A stretch of DNA of 64,000 nt from Candidatus Ferrigenium altingense (lineage in GTDB: Bacteria > Pseudomonadota > Gammaproteobacteria > Burkholderiales > Gallionellaceae), in assembly GCA_020621985.1 (NCBI GenBank), contig JAHRYS010000002.1, positions 177,730 through 241,729 of the forward strand, written 5' to 3'. Positions 38,407 to 48,323 of the stretch are shown piece by piece; position 1 is the first letter of the stretch; each line of letters begins with the position of its first letter. The position numbers were made by a program, and so were the translations under genes. Below the pieces are notes generated by a model. The model was given only the letters and a program-made list of their open reading frames with translations. It was not told the origin of the DNA and made no database searches.

Positions 38407-39449
38407 AGCGTGTCCTTGGACCAGATCATGTTGCGCAACGGAATAATGGTTTCGAATATCCGGTAGCGGTAGCGTGCCCAGTTGGAATCATTGCTCAGAT
38501 CGACTGCCGGGGCAGGGGAAGCGACGCTGCCTGCCCATGCGCACAGGCCGGTAGGTGCGGCGGCGGTAGTAGAGCTGCATGCGGCAGTCACGGCAGCCGG
38601 CTCTATTTTTGCGTTGCGCGCTACGACTGCGATGCGAACGGCCTTGATGCGGTTGCGGTTGGCGACCGTAGGGGCATTCCAGCCGGTGGCGGCGCTGGCA
38701 TCTACCCACTGGGTGACTTGGTTGGAGTTGGCTGTGGCGGAAACCCCATATTGCATCTGAAGGTTGATAATACCCGCCACGCTGGGAACACCATTACGCT
38801 CCAGGTTGCCATTGTTCACGGCATAGGTGATCTCATTCCAGGTTCCCAAACAGGCAAGATTGGCACCAGAGATGGCGGCAGTGGTGTCCGCCAGTGTTAC
38901 TGTCGTGGTACCCGCCACGGCGCTCGCGCTCGACATGGCACAGGTGGTTCCATTGGTGATCAGGGTGATATCGCCAGCCTGACAGCCAAGATTGCTGCCC
39001 ACGGTCGCATCGTTTGCGGTTGGAGCGCCCATCGCGGTAATCTGGCTAGGGGCGCCTCCCATGAGCGAGTTGCCATAGCGAAAAGTGATCGTGTCGCTGG
39101 CGCCCGCAGCCGCTCCGCCGTCGGCAATGGCGACAGGAGAGAGGCGGTTTGGGATGGTCGCATCTGCTGCGCCATTAATAGTCAGTGTTGTGCACTCAAG
39201 CGGCGAGTTTGTAACAGGCATCAGGGGGTAGCCCGCCATCTGCAGTTCGCGCCCGATGTTATACAGCGCGATGCCGCCATTGGTCTGCGCATCAGCTGTT
39301 CCGGTGGTGGTGCGTTTTTGCGCTTCAAAGACGGTGAAAACCTGCATGATGACCATCGTGGCGAGCATGCCGATTGCCAGTCCGACCATGATCTCCACCA
39401 GGGTGAATCCGGCTTGATAAGAAGGTGAGCGCCTGCTATTCGGTTTCAT
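38403..39449 (-). CDS. pilW: Type IV pilus assembly protein PilW
   Basis: A 348-residue minor pilin. The prepilin peptidase site and transmembrane stem are clear: QAG followed by FTLVEIMVGLAIGMLATMV, with glutamate at +5. The frame extends upstream to 39593 but the ATG at 39449 places the cleavage site near residue 15, as expected. It lies 4 bases after pilV and overlaps pilX by 4. Confidence 0.92.
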   Translation of the reverse strand: MKPNSRRSPSYQAGFTLVEIMVGLAIGMLATMVIMQVFTVFEAQKRTTTGTADAQTNGGIALYNIGRELQMAGYPLMPVTNSPLECTTLTINGAADATIPNRLSPVAIADGGAAAGASDTITFRYGNSLMGGAPSQITAMGAPTANDATVGSNLGCQAGDITLITNGTTCAMSSASAVAGTTTVTLADTTAAISGANLACLGTWNEITYAVNNGNLERNGVPSVAGIINLQMQYGVSATANSNQVTQWVDASAATGWNAPTVANRNRIKAVRIAVVARNAKIEPAAVTAACSSTTAAAPTGLCAWAGSVASPAPAVDLSNDSNWARYRYRIFETIIPLRNMIWSKDTL

Positions 39450-39453
39450 GATT

Positions 39454-39837
39454 CTAGCCCCCGACGATACTGGCCGTAGTGGTGAAGTTATGCTGCGCCT
39501 CTCCCGGTTGTTGCCAGGTGACCGTAACCGTAAATTGGACTCCCGCCCGGGTGATAGAGATGACCCCCCCAGGCAATAGATCGGCGATGGCACTGACGGT
39601 GGTGCTCGGATCAGCCGGGAGATTGTCAGGATTGGACCACATCAGCCCGATCCTCTGCTGGGCGATATAACCTGCATCGGCACGGTATTTTGAATCGGCC
39701 GTGTTTTTGATCATGGCAGCTTGCAAGCCGACCACAGCCAGCACGCCCATGGAAAAAATCAGGATGGCAATCATCGCTTCTACTAACACGACGCCTTGTT
39801 GCGCAGATTTAAGGGGTGAGGATATTTGTTTGTGCAT
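39454..39837 (-). CDS. pilV: Type IV pilus modification/assembly protein PilV
   Basis: A 127-residue minor pilin with a short basic leader, then QQG and the pilin stem VVLVEAMIAILIFSMGVLAV, glutamate at +5. The C-terminal region is a small beta domain. The GGAGC ribosome site supports ATG 39837; a longer upstream frame is unlikely. It is adjacent to fimT and pilW. Confidence 0.9.
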   Translation of the reverse strand: MHKQISSPLKSAQQGVVLVEAMIAILIFSMGVLAVVGLQAAMIKNTADSKYRADAGYIAQQRIGLMWSNPDNLPADPSTTVSAIADLLPGGVISITRAGVQFTVTVTWQQPGEAQHNFTTTASIVGG

Positions 39838-39851
39838 GATCTTTGCTCCGC

Positions 39852-40373
39852 TTAACATGCGCGTGGACTGGAACCTGCAGCCAGGTTTGGGTCGCACATT
39901 CTGGCATTGCCGCCTACACCAATTGTGACCCGCAAATTTTGATTGCCGCCAACTGCAGCAAGGTCAACTTGAGTGAGTGAAGCAGAGGCGGGTACATTGG
40001 CCACCACCCCCCCAAAATTGTTGAAAGTAATGGTTGTTGCACCTACAGGCAGCTCCGTGCGGGTAACGTTTTTGGAGCCTTCGGTGCTGAGCCTTTGTTC
40101 AATCACCGAGGCAGGCGTAACCACATTGATAGTCCAGGATGAGTCTGCTCCTAAAGCAAAGGCGACATTGGTGTTGCGCGCCACCGCTTCTGCACGCGCC
40201 CGCTGCAACCCATTCGTAATGGATTCAGCCGCGTTGCGAATCTGGGAATTCCGAATCCATGTCTGGAAATTGGGTATAGCCAACCCTGCCAGAATAGCCA
40301 GGATCGCAACACCGATCATTAACTCGACCAGTGAAAATCCCAAGTGCTTGGATTTTGGGCAAGCGTTCAACAC
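39852..40373 (-). CDS. fimT: GspH/FimT-family pseudopilin
   Basis: A minor pilin of about 173 residues. The leader ends HLG before FSLVELMIGVAILAILAGLA, with the expected +5 glutamate. The GspH/FimT domain follows (AAESITNGLQRARAEAVARN). The AAGGAG ribosome site at the pilE end places the start at GTG 40373 or TTG 40370, both overlapping the pilE stop; the longer ATG frame from 40400 overlaps pilE further and is less likely. A CDPN...CxC-like C-terminus (MCDPNLAAGSSPRAC) may form a disulfide. Confidence 0.88.
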   Translation of the reverse strand: MLNACPKSKHLGFSLVELMIGVAILAILAGLAIPNFQTWIRNSQIRNAAESITNGLQRARAEAVARNTNVAFALGADSSWTINVVTPASVIEQRLSTEGSKNVTRTELPVGATTITFNNFGGVVANVPASASLTQVDLAAVGGNQNLRVTIGVGGNARMCDPNLAAGSSPRAC

Positions 40374-40762
40374 GCATCTCCTTTTTTCATGATCCAGCAT
40401 GTAGTGCTATTACCCCAAGGGGTGTTAGAGGCCTTTGTATTGGTTTCATTGATGGTGTAGCTATACGCAGACAGGTTACCTTTGCCAGTCGCGGTTATCG
40501 TATAGGTTGTCGCCGAAAGATGGCTGGGAGCATAAGTGAAATTTGTAGTATCAGCAGGAGCGATTCCGCCAACATAGGTGCGGTTATCCTGAAAATACTG
40601 CTCCATCTTGACTCGGCCATCGGATAGAGCCGAGGTACCTTCAACCAGCTTTCCGCGGGTCACATAATCACCGTAGGCGGGAATGCCAATGCTCGCCAGG
40701 ATGCCGATCACTACGACCACAATCATCAGTTCGATCAGGGTGAAACCTCGTTGCGTTTTCAT
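40367..40762 (-). CDS. pilE: Type IV pilin PilE-like protein
   Basis: A 131-residue pilin with the very short leader MKTQRG and mature N-terminus FTLIELMIVVVVIGILASIG. Two cysteines near the C-terminus (CWIMKKGDAC) may form the D-region loop. In PilVWX-PilY1 clusters this first gene is the minor pilin PilE rather than the main pilin PilA. The strong AGGAGA ribosome site and leading position suggest it is the first gene of the operon. Confidence 0.92.
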   Translation of the reverse strand: MKTQRGFTLIELMIVVVVIGILASIGIPAYGDYVTRGKLVEGTSALSDGRVKMEQYFQDNRTYVGGIAPADTTNFTYAPSHLSATTYTITATGKGNLSAYSYTINETNTKASNTPWGNSTTCWIMKKGDAC

Positions 40763-40900
40763 TGCGTTCTCCTTTGGGTGGGCATAGTAGGGCGCGCATT
40801 TTAGGGTTTCTACCCAAAACCGACCAGAGGCGGAGGGATGCTGACAAGCGGCATGGCCATCATGACGAGCGCGGATTCCTGCGGGAGAATTTTAGGGGAT

Positions 40901-41827
40901 TTATCCGTGCCTGCTTTTTGGGATGGGGTGAATTGCCTTATTTGCCTCGCCCAGCAAGAACGCCTTGAATGCCAGAGCGGCGCTGGACAGGCGTTTGTTG
41001 GCGCGATGCGCGACGAACCAGTGGCGCAGCAGCGGGAAATGTTCGGCTTTGAGTATCGCGAGCCGTTTGGTTTCCAGCTCCAGTTCGATGCTGTGCAGCG
41101 ACAGGATACCCAGCCCCATCCCGGCCTGCACCGCCTGTTTAATGGCTTCGTTGGTTTCCATTTCCATGCTGATGCGCGGCTGGATCTGATGTTCGGCGAA
41201 GACGCGCTCCATCGCGCTGCGCGTGCCGGAGCCCTTTTCGCGCGATAAAAAGGTCTCCTGGGCGAGTTGCGCAAGCTTGACGCGCTTGAGTCTGGCGAGA
41301 GGATGAGCTGGCGCGGCGATCACCACCAGCGGGTTGTCCAGAAACGGTTCCGCGCTGATATCCAGCCCGTCCGGCGGCTGCCCCATGATGGCGAGGTCGG
41401 TGCTGTTGTCGGCAAGCTGCTTCAGCACGGCATCGCGGTTGGCGACTTGCAGGATCACGTTGATGTTGGGGTGCATCCGGCAGAATTTCGCCAGCAGCCT
41501 TGGGGTGAAATAATTGGCGGTGTTGACCACCGACAGGGTGAGCTTGCCCTGCTCCAGCCCTTTCATTTCATCGAACACCGCTTCCATTTCGGCGAGTTGC
41601 TGGGCGATGTTGCGGCTGTAATGGAACAGCTCGCGCCCGGCTTCGGTGAGAAAGATCTTCTTGCCCATCTGCTCGAATAACGGCAGGCCGATATTGCCCT
41701 CCAACTGCTTGATCTGCATGGACACTGCCGGTTGCGATAGGTATAGTTCTTCGGCGGCACGCGAGTAGTTCAGGTGGCTGGCCACCTTTTCGAAGACCTG
41801 GAGTTGGCGCAGGGTGAGATGGAGCAT
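40901..41827 (-). CDS. cbbR: LysR-family regulator CbbR
   Basis: A 308-residue LysR-type transcription factor. The N-terminal winged helix-turn-helix (about 2-60, RAAEELYLSQPAVSMQIKQL) is followed by a two-lobe effector domain. It is divergent from cbbM with a palindromic operator between them, the standard CbbR arrangement. CbbR activates Calvin-cycle genes in response to metabolites such as ribulose bisphosphate or NADPH. The frame opens at 41869 but the ATG at 41827 gives the normal N-terminus MLHLTLRQLQVF. Confidence 0.93.
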   Translation of the reverse strand: MLHLTLRQLQVFEKVASHLNYSRAAEELYLSQPAVSMQIKQLEGNIGLPLFEQMGKKIFLTEAGRELFHYSRNIAQQLAEMEAVFDEMKGLEQGKLTLSVVNTANYFTPRLLAKFCRMHPNINVILQVANRDAVLKQLADNSTDLAIMGQPPDGLDISAEPFLDNPLVVIAAPAHPLARLKRVKLAQLAQETFLSREKGSGTRSAMERVFAEHQIQPRISMEMETNEAIKQAVQAGMGLGILSLHSIELELETKRLAILKAEHFPLLRHWFVAHRANKRLSSAALAFKAFLLGEANKAIHPIPKSRHG

Positions 41828-41864
41828 GGCGCAAGGTATAAATGGAATGGTGCGATTATAACAA

Positions 41865-41885
41865 ACCATAAGCCATCCTTATGGT
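41865..41885. promoter_or_regulatory. Candidate CbbR operator in the cbbR-cbbM gap
   Basis: The dyad ACCATAAG, five bases, CTTATGGT lies between the divergent starts, near the cbbR -10 region and about 150 bases upstream of cbbM. It contains the T-N11-A core of LysR sites. A cbbM promoter may follow with TTGACT at 41900-41905 and TATCCC at 41922-41927; its weak -10 would suit activator dependence. Confidence 0.65.
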
Positions 41886-42037
41886 CTTTATAAAAAGAAT
41901 TGACTGTCGTTTATATGTGGATATCCCTATAGTTGCCGTCATTGCAACTTGAAACCAATCGTTGACCAGCGACTTAGCTGGCGTTTTTTGCCAGCATAGT
42001 CGAATGGCCATGCAACGCTAACACAGGAGAAAAAGCT

Positions 42038-43417
42038 ATGGATCAATCGAATCGTTATGCCGACCTGAGTCTGAAAGAAGAAGACCTGATCAAGGGTGGC
42101 AACCATATCCTGGTCGCTTACACGATGGAGCCTGCCGCGGGCACCGGCTATCTGGAAGCGGCTGCGCATATCGCGGCTGAATCCTCCACCGGTACCAACG
42201 TTGAAGTGAGCACGACCGACGAATTCACCAAGGGCGTGGACGCGCTGGTGTACTTCATCGACGAAGCCAAGGGCATCATGAAGGTCGCTTACCCGAACGA
42301 CTTGTTCGACCGCAACGTCACCGACGGCCGCGTGATGATCGTATCCTTCCTGACCCTGTGTATCGGTAATAATCAGGGCATGGGCGACATCGCCAATCTG
42401 CAGATGCAGGATTTCTATGTACCGCCGCGCATGCTGCAACTGTTCGACGGCCCGGCCAAGGACATCTCCGACCTGTGGCGCATTCTCGGTCGCCCGATCA
42501 AGGACGGCGGTTACATCTCCGGCACCATCATCAAACCGAAACTGGGCCTGCGCCCGGAACCGTTCGCCAAGGCGGCTTACCAGTTCTGGCTGGGCGGCGA
42601 CTTTATCAAGAACGACGAGCCGCAAGGAAACCAGGTGTTTTGCCCGATCAAGAAAGTGCTGCCGCTGGTCTATGACTCGCTCAAGCGCGCCCAGGACGAA
42701 ACCGGCCAGGCCAAGCTGTTCTCGATGAACATCACCGCCGACGATCACTATGAAATGTGCGCCCGCGCCGACTACGCGCTGGAAACCTTCGGCCCGGATG
42801 CGGACAAGGTGGCATTCCTGGTGGACGGCTACGTCGGTGGTCCCGGCATGATCACCACCGCGCGCCGTCAATACCCGAGCCAGTATCTGCACTACCACCG
42901 CGCCGGTCACGGTGCGGTCACTTCGCCCTCTTCCAAGCGCGGCTATACCGCGTTCGTGCTGGCCAAGATGTCGCGTCTGCAAGGTGCTTCCGGCATCCAC
43001 GTCGGCACGATGGGCTACGGCAAGATGGAAGGCGGCAAGGACGACCGCATCATCGCTTACATGATCGAGCGCGATAGCTGCACCGGCCCGTTCTACCACC
43101 AGGAATGGTATGGCATGAAACCGACCACCCCGATCATCTCCGGCGGCATGAACGCGCTGCGCCTGCCCGGTTTCTTCGAAAACCTCGGCCACGGCAACGT
43201 GATTAACACTGCGGGCGGCGGCTCCTACGGCCACATCGATTCTCCGGCAGCCGGTGCGGTCTCGCTGCGCCAGGCTTACGATTGCTGGAAGGCCGGCGCC
43301 GACCCGATCCAGTGGGCGAAAGAGCACAAGGAATTCGCGCGTGCGTTTGAATCTTTCCCGAAAGACGCGGACAAGATTTTTCCGGGCTGGCGCGAAAAAC
43401 TCGGCGTACACAAGTAA
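42038..43417 (+). CDS. cbbM: Form II ribulose-1,5-bisphosphate carboxylase/oxygenase
   Basis: A 459-residue form II RuBisCO that fixes CO2 in the Calvin cycle and needs no small subunit. The residues are exactly placed: catalytic K166 in GTIIKPKLG, carbamylated K191 with D193 and E194 in [10 protein letters not shown], and the flexible loop 6 lysine in [11 protein letters not shown]. Form II enzymes have low CO2 specificity and suit high-CO2, low-O2 settings. The AGGAGA ribosome site precedes the ATG. Regulation is likely by the divergent CbbR. Confidence 0.98.
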   Translation: MDQSNRYADLSLKEEDLIKGGNHILVAYTMEPAAGTGYLEAAAHIAAESSTGTNVEVSTTDEFTKGVDALVYFIDEAKGIMKVAYPNDLFDRNVTDGRVMIVSFLTLCIGNNQGMGDIANLQMQDFYVPPRMLQLFDGPAKDISDLWRILGRPIKDGGYISGTIIKPKLGLRPEPFAKAAYQFWLGGDFIKNDEPQGNQVFCPIKKVLPLVYDSLKRAQDETGQAKLFSMNITADDHYEMCARADYALETFGPDADKVAFLVDGYVGGPGMITTARRQYPSQYLHYHRAGHGAVTSPSSKRGYTAFVLAKMSRLQGASGIHVGTMGYGKMEGGKDDRIIAYMIERDSCTGPFYHQEWYGMKPTTPIISGGMNALRLPGFFENLGHGNVINTAGGGSYGHIDSPAAGAVSLRQAYDCWKAGADPIQWAKEHKEFARAFESFPKDADKIFPGWREKLGVHK

Positions 43418-43440
43418 GCCGGCTTTTGAAATCGAGTGGT

Positions 43441-43472
43441 AAAACGCGCCCCCACTTGCTGGGGGCGTTTTC
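43441..43472 (+). terminator. Hairpin terminator between cbbM and cbbQ
   Basis: A stem CGCCCCCA/TGGGGGCG with flanking AAAACG and CGTTTT lies 24 bases after cbbM. It would partly terminate, giving abundant cbbM message and less cbbQO, as is fitting for an activase. Confidence 0.8.
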
Positions 43473-43490
43473 GTTCGCAGGGAGACCATC

Positions 43491-44309
43491 ATGACCAATC
43501 CAATCACGATCAATAAAGACCAATACAGGGTAAGCAAGGAGCCGTTCTATCAGGCGCAAGGCGATGAAATCGCGCTGTATGAAGCCGCCTACGCGGCGCG
43601 CCTGCCGGTGATGATCAAAGGCCCGACTGGCTGCGGCAAATCGCGCTTCGTCGAATACATGGCGTGGAAGCTGGACAAGCCGCTGATTACCGTGGCCTGC
43701 AATGAAGACATGACTGCCAGCGACCTGGTCGGGCGCTACCTGCTCGACGCCAACGGCACGCGCTGGCTGGACGGCCCGCTGACCACGGCCGCGCGCATCG
43801 GCGCGATCTGCTATCTCGACGAGATCGTCGAGGCGCGCCAGGACACCACGGTGGTGATCCACCCGCTGACCGACCATCGACGCACCCTGCCGCTGGACAA
43901 GAAGGGCGAGCTGCTCGAGGCGCACCCCGATTTCCAGCTGGTGATCTCCTACAATCCCGGCTACCAGAGCCTGCTGAAGGATTTGAAACAATCCACCAAG
44001 CAGCGCTTTACCGCATTCGATTTCGATTATCCGGCACCCGATGTCGAGGCGCAGATCCTCAGCCAGGAAACCGGCATCGAAGCCGGGTTGTCCGCGCAAC
44101 TGGTGAAAATCGGCCAAGCGGCGCGCAATCTGAAAGGGCACGGCCTGGACGAAGGCATATCGACGCGTTTGCTGGTGTATGCGGCGACCCTGATCAAGGG
44201 CGGCGTTTCACCGCGCGCCGCGTGCCGCATGGCGCTGGTGCGCCCGATCACCGACGATGCGGACATCCGCGATACGCTGGATCACGCGATCGACGCGGTG
44301 TTCGGGTAG
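43491..44309 (+). CDS. cbbQ: RuBisCO activase ATPase subunit CbbQ
   Basis: A 272-residue MoxR-type AAA+ ATPase of the CbbQ/NirQ/NorQ family. Walker A GPTGCGKS (about residues 44-51), Walker B ICYLDEIVEA and the sensor segment VISYNPGY are visible. With CbbO it removes inhibitory sugar phosphates from RuBisCO. It sits between cbbM and cbbO with a terminator before it. Confidence 0.96.
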   Translation: MTNPITINKDQYRVSKEPFYQAQGDEIALYEAAYAARLPVMIKGPTGCGKSRFVEYMAWKLDKPLITVACNEDMTASDLVGRYLLDANGTRWLDGPLTTAARIGAICYLDEIVEARQDTTVVIHPLTDHRRTLPLDKKGELLEAHPDFQLVISYNPGYQSLLKDLKQSTKQRFTAFDFDYPAPDVEAQILSQETGIEAGLSAQLVKIGQAARNLKGHGLDEGISTRLLVYAATLIKGGVSPRAACRMALVRPITDDADIRDTLDHAIDAVFG

Positions 44310-44339
44310 CGTCTGGCTCCGCGGTCTGCGCTGAAAATC

Positions 44340-46598
44340 ATGGAAACCGCAACCATCACAGCCGAACTGGAAGCCTGCTGGAAGCAGCTTGACTGCGGCT
44401 TCCCGCGCGTCGAGCCGGTGTTTGCCGATTGCATGCGCGAGGCATTGGCGACGCTTTCGAGACAGGGTGTGGATGCCTACCTCGAACACGCGCGCTTCCT
44501 CGGCAAGATGGGGCGCGGTGCGGAGCCGATCCTGATCTTTCTGGAGGAATGGCCGGCGGTGGCCAAGACGCTCGGCGAAGAGGCGCTGCCTGCCATCATG
44601 GACTTCATTCGCAAGATGTGGAAGTCGCCCAACGGCAATTCCATCACGCCGTTTTTGCAATCGTTGCCGGTTACCGCGCGGCGTCTGCAATCGCCGCAAC
44701 AGCTGCGCGGCTATCTGGACATCGCGCTCGATTTCATGGAGCGCACCACCGGTTCGATCCACGGCATCCACCAGACTTTTCCCAGCCCGGGGCTGCCGGA
44801 ATTTTTCAAACAGATCCCGCTGCTGCTCGGCCAGCTTTCGCTGGCGGGGCTGAAGAGCTGGGTGGAATACGGGGTGCGCTATTACCAGGATCATCCCGAC
44901 CGGCAGATCGATTACTTCAGCCTGCAATCGGCGGACAGCCGTGCGGTGTTGCAGCGCGAGCGGCACGGCACGCTGCTGGTGGACAACGAACGCAAGCTGG
45001 ATATGTATTTGCGCGGGTTATGGCATGACGAGCAGCCGTTGATTCCCTATTCCACCGCATTCGACATCCTGCGCCAGCCGGTTCCGTATTACGACAAGCT
45101 CGGCATCCGCCTGCCGGATGTGTACGATGATGCCCGAGAGGTTGCGGGCATAGACCGCTACCGCGCCGTGCTGGCGCATATTGCCGGACACCGCCGCTGG
45201 ACGACGGCCATTTTCGCCGACAACTTCAGCCCGTTCCAGCGCATGGCGGCGGAGTTCCTGGAAGACAGCCGCGTGGAATATCTGGCGATGCGCGAGTATC
45301 CCGGCCTGCGCCGCATTTTCGCGGCATTGCATCCCATTCCCGCCGAAAACGCCTGCGATCCCGAACAGGAGTCCGGTGTGCGCCATCGCCTCGCGATGCT
45401 GTCGCGCGCGATCCTCGACCCGCAGCATTCCTATAAAAACCCGCAGATCGTCGAGTTCGCGCAGCGCTTCCACATGCTGATGCAGCAAGGCGATTCCAGC
45501 ACGCGGGAGATCGCCGAGCTGGCGGTTGCCTTCATAGTTCAGACACGCCGCCAGAGCGACCAGCTCGCCAAAATCCACTTCAAGGACACGGTGGTGGATT
45601 ACCGCGACGACAACCGCCAGATGTGGAAATTCATCGAGGAGGGCGACGAGGAGGAAGCCTTCGACGCACCGCGCAAAATCGAGCCGGGCGAGGAAATCAA
45701 AGGCCTGCCGCCGCGCCATTATCCCGAGTGGGATTACCTCAACCAGAGTTACCGCCCGGACTGGGTGAGCGTGTATGAAGCCTTGCACCCGCCCGGCAAT
45801 GCGGCGGATATCGACCGGCTGCTGGCCAAGCACGGCGCGCTGGCCAAGCGCCTGAAGAAGATGCTCGACCTGCTCAAGCCGCAGGACAAGGTGCGCATCC
45901 GCTACCAGGAGGAAGGCAGCGAGCTGGACCTGGATGTCGCGCTGCGTTCGCTGATCGACTACAAGAGCGGCGCGATGCCCGACCCGCGCATCAACATGAG
46001 CCACAAGACCAGCGGGCGCAACATTGCGGTAATGCTGTTGCTGGACTTGTCGGAATCGCTCAACGAAAAGGCGGCGGGCTGCGACCAGACAATATTGGAA
46101 TTGAGCCAGGAAGCGGTATCGCTGCTGGCCTGGGCGATCGAAAAGCTGGGCGACCCGTTCGCCATCGCCGGCTTCCATTCCAACACGCGGCACGACGTGC
46201 GCTACCTGCACATCAAGGGTTACAGCGAGCGCTGGGACGATAGTGTAAAGGGGCGGCTGGCGGCGATGGAAGCCAGCTATTCCACGCGCATGGGGGCGGC
46301 GATGCGCCATGCCGCGCACTATCTGGAACAGCAGCAGGCCGATAAAAAGCTGATGCTGATTCTCACCGATGGCGAGCCATCGGACATCGACAGCAAGGAT
46401 GGCCGGCTGCTGATCGAGGACGCGCGCCAGGCGGTCAAGGAACTGGACCGGCAGGGCATTTATGCCTATTGCATCAACCTCGACCGCAAGGCCGATGAAT
46501 ATGTTGCAGACATTTTCGGCAAGCAGTACACCATCATCGACAAGGTGGAGCAATTGCCGGAACGGCTGCCGCAGTTGTTCATTTCGCTGACCAAATAG
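44340..46598 (+). CDS. cbbO: RuBisCO activase adaptor CbbO (von Willebrand A domain)
   Basis: A 752-residue partner of CbbQ. The N-terminal and central parts (about 1-540) are helical. The C-terminal vWA domain has the MIDAS signature LLLDLSESLN (DxSxS) and the later LILTDGEPSD. CbbO binds RuBisCO through this domain and couples it to the CbbQ hexamer. Length is in the expected range. It begins 30 bases after cbbQ. Confidence 0.95.
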   Translation: METATITAELEACWKQLDCGFPRVEPVFADCMREALATLSRQGVDAYLEHARFLGKMGRGAEPILIFLEEWPAVAKTLGEEALPAIMDFIRKMWKSPNGNSITPFLQSLPVTARRLQSPQQLRGYLDIALDFMERTTGSIHGIHQTFPSPGLPEFFKQIPLLLGQLSLAGLKSWVEYGVRYYQDHPDRQIDYFSLQSADSRAVLQRERHGTLLVDNERKLDMYLRGLWHDEQPLIPYSTAFDILRQPVPYYDKLGIRLPDVYDDAREVAGIDRYRAVLAHIAGHRRWTTAIFADNFSPFQRMAAEFLEDSRVEYLAMREYPGLRRIFAALHPIPAENACDPEQESGVRHRLAMLSRAILDPQHSYKNPQIVEFAQRFHMLMQQGDSSTREIAELAVAFIVQTRRQSDQLAKIHFKDTVVDYRDDNRQMWKFIEEGDEEEAFDAPRKIEPGEEIKGLPPRHYPEWDYLNQSYRPDWVSVYEALHPPGNAADIDRLLAKHGALAKRLKKMLDLLKPQDKVRIRYQEEGSELDLDVALRSLIDYKSGAMPDPRINMSHKTSGRNIAVMLLLDLSESLNEKAAGCDQTILELSQEAVSLLAWAIEKLGDPFAIAGFHSNTRHDVRYLHIKGYSERWDDSVKGRLAAMEASYSTRMGAAMRHAAHYLEQQQADKKLMLILTDGEPSDIDSKDGRLLIEDARQAVKELDRQGIYAYCINLDRKADEYVADIFGKQYTIIDKVEQLPERLPQLFISLTK

Positions 46599-46602
46599 CC
46601 TT

Positions 46603-46690
46603 GTAGCCCGCATGAAGCGCAGCGCAATGCGGGGGTGAAGCCGATGACCGAGATGGCTTCCCGGATTCCACTTCGTTACATCCGGGCTAC
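46603..46690. repeat. Palindromic repeat between cbbO and fbp (GTAGCCCG family)
   Basis: Terminal arms GTAGCCCG and CGGGCTAC with further partial complementarity (GCATGAAGCG against CGTTACATC-like sequence) form an 88-bp imperfect hairpin. The element resembles a common enterobacterial and proteobacterial intergenic repeat. Confidence 0.65.
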
Positions 46691-46772
46691 GTTACTGGCT
46701 AAATAGCGATATAGAGCAACCTGTAAAAGCGGTAAAATCACACCAATTGAAAATCTTGATAAAGGAAGAAAC

Positions 46773-47774
46773 ATGAGCAAAAGTTTGATCCAGTTCATCA
46801 TCGAAGAGCAGCGCGCCATTCCGGGTGCGAGCGGCGATTTCACCGGCCTGATCAGCGACATCGTGATCGCCTGCAAGCAGATCGCGCACGACGTCAACAA
46901 GGGCGCGCTGATCGGCGTGCTGGGCAGTGCGGGCAGCGAGAACGTGCAGGGCGAAACCCAGAAGAAACTGGATATCATCACCAACGAAATTTTCATCAAA
47001 TCGACCGAATGGGCAGGCCACCTGGCCGCGATGGCTTCCGAAGAAATGGATGATGTTTATCCTATTCCGGCCATGTATCCGAAGGGCAAGTACTTGCTGG
47101 TGTTCGATCCGCTCGACGGCTCCTCCAACATCGACGTGAATATTTCCGTCGGCACGATTTTTTCGATCCTGCGCGCGCCCAAGGGCATTGAAAACCCGAC
47201 CGCAGAGGACTTCCTGCAACCCGGTGCCACGCAGGTTTGCGCAGGTTACGCGCTGTACGGCCCCTCGGCCATGCTGGTGATCACCAGCGGGCACGGTGTG
47301 AACGGCTTTACGCTGGACGGCGACATCGGTGAATTTATGCTGACCCATCCGAACATGAAAATTACCGAGGACACCCGCGAGTTTGCGATCAACGCTTCCA
47401 ACGAGCGGCATTGGGAAAAACCGGTGCAGCGCTATGTGGAAGAATGCGTTGCCGGCACCAACGGGCCGCGCGGCACCAATTTCAACATGCGCTGGGTCGC
47501 GTCGATGGTCGCCGAGGTACATCGCATCCTGATCCGCGGCGGCGTGTTCATGTACCCCAAGGACACCAAGGACCCCACCAAGGCCGGCAAGTTGCGCCTG
47601 CTGTATGAGGCGAATCCGATGTCCTTCATCGTCGAACAGGCGGGCGGCATGGCCTCCACCGGCTACCAGCGCATCATGGACGTCCAGCCTTCCGGCCTTC
47701 ATCAACGCGTACCGGTGATACTCGGCTCGAAGAATGAAGTCGAGCGCATCGTGCGTTACCACAAGGAGATCTAG
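46773..47774 (+). CDS. fbp: Fructose-1,6-bisphosphatase class I
   Basis: A 333-residue phosphatase that makes fructose 6-phosphate in the Calvin cycle and gluconeogenesis. The metal-binding block [20 protein letters not shown] is exact, and the substrate region ends [17 protein letters not shown], typical of class I. The AAAGGAAG ribosome site precedes the ATG. Its position next to cbbMQO fits RuBP regeneration. Confidence 0.97.
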   Translation: MSKSLIQFIIEEQRAIPGASGDFTGLISDIVIACKQIAHDVNKGALIGVLGSAGSENVQGETQKKLDIITNEIFIKSTEWAGHLAAMASEEMDDVYPIPAMYPKGKYLLVFDPLDGSSNIDVNISVGTIFSILRAPKGIENPTAEDFLQPGATQVCAGYALYGPSAMLVITSGHGVNGFTLDGDIGEFMLTHPNMKITEDTREFAINASNERHWEKPVQRYVEECVAGTNGPRGTNFNMRWVASMVAEVHRILIRGGVFMYPKDTKDPTKAGKLRLLYEANPMSFIVEQAGGMASTGYQRIMDVQPSGLHQRVPVILGSKNEVERIVRYHKEI

Positions 47775-47776
47775 CC

Positions 47777-48271
47777 ATGGGAAAGCAGCTGGTTTCCATC
47801 GTAATGGGCAGCGCCAATGACTGGGAGATCATGCAGCAGGCCGCGCGGCAGCTGCAGGACTTCGGCGTGGCCTATGACGCGCGGGTGATTTCCGCGCATC
47901 GCTCGCCCGATCTGCTGTTCGATTACATCAAGGAAATCAGCGCGCAGGGTGTGCAGTGTTTCATCGCCGGCGCCGGCGGCGCCGCGCATCTGGCCGGCGT
48001 GATTGCCGGCAAGACCACGTTGCCGGTGCTGGGCGTGCCGATGCCGTCCAAGTATCTCAAAGGAATGGACTCGCTGTTATCCACCGTGCAAATGCCCAAG
48101 GGCATCCCGGTGGCGACCTTCGCGATCGGCGAGGCGGGCGCGGCGAATGCCGGGCTGTTCGCCATCTCGATGCTGGCGCTGCACGATGCGCAACTGGCGC
48201 AGAAGCTGGCCGAGTACCGCAAGCAGCAGGCGGCGGCCATCGCGGCGACGGCCCTGCCGGTTCTATCGTAG
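47777..48271 (+). CDS. purE: N5-carboxyaminoimidazole ribonucleotide mutase
   Basis: A 164-residue class I PurE that moves CO2 from the N5-carboxylated ribonucleotide to C4 in purine synthesis. Motifs: VMGSANDWE (usually SDW), ISAHRSPD with the catalytic histidine, and FIAGAGGAAHLAGVIAG. It begins 2 bases after fbp. Its stop codon TAG is part of the palindromic repeat that follows. Confidence 0.96.
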   Translation: MGKQLVSIVMGSANDWEIMQQAARQLQDFGVAYDARVISAHRSPDLLFDYIKEISAQGVQCFIAGAGGAAHLAGVIAGKTTLPVLGVPMPSKYLKGMDSLLSTVQMPKGIPVATFAIGEAGAANAGLFAISMLALHDAQLAQKLAEYRKQQAAAIAATALPVLS

Positions 48272-48295
48272 GGGTGCAGCGCGCCGTGCCCCTAC
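48268..48295. repeat. Hairpin repeat at the purE stop (GTAGGGG family)
   Basis: A 28-bp palindrome with arms GTAGGGG/CCCCTAC around a GCGCGCC core. The left arm contains the purE stop codon. Confidence 0.65.
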
Positions 48296-48323
48296 CGAAT
48301 GCGATATTGCCAGGAGGTAAGAT

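Noticed and set aside
41939..43537. A 532-codon open frame antisense to cbbM, and similar long antisense frames at 3111-4826 and 45018-46613
   Set aside because: They are shadows of strongly conserved genes in GC-rich DNA, with low-complexity, arginine/histidine-rich translations and no ribosome sites or family features.
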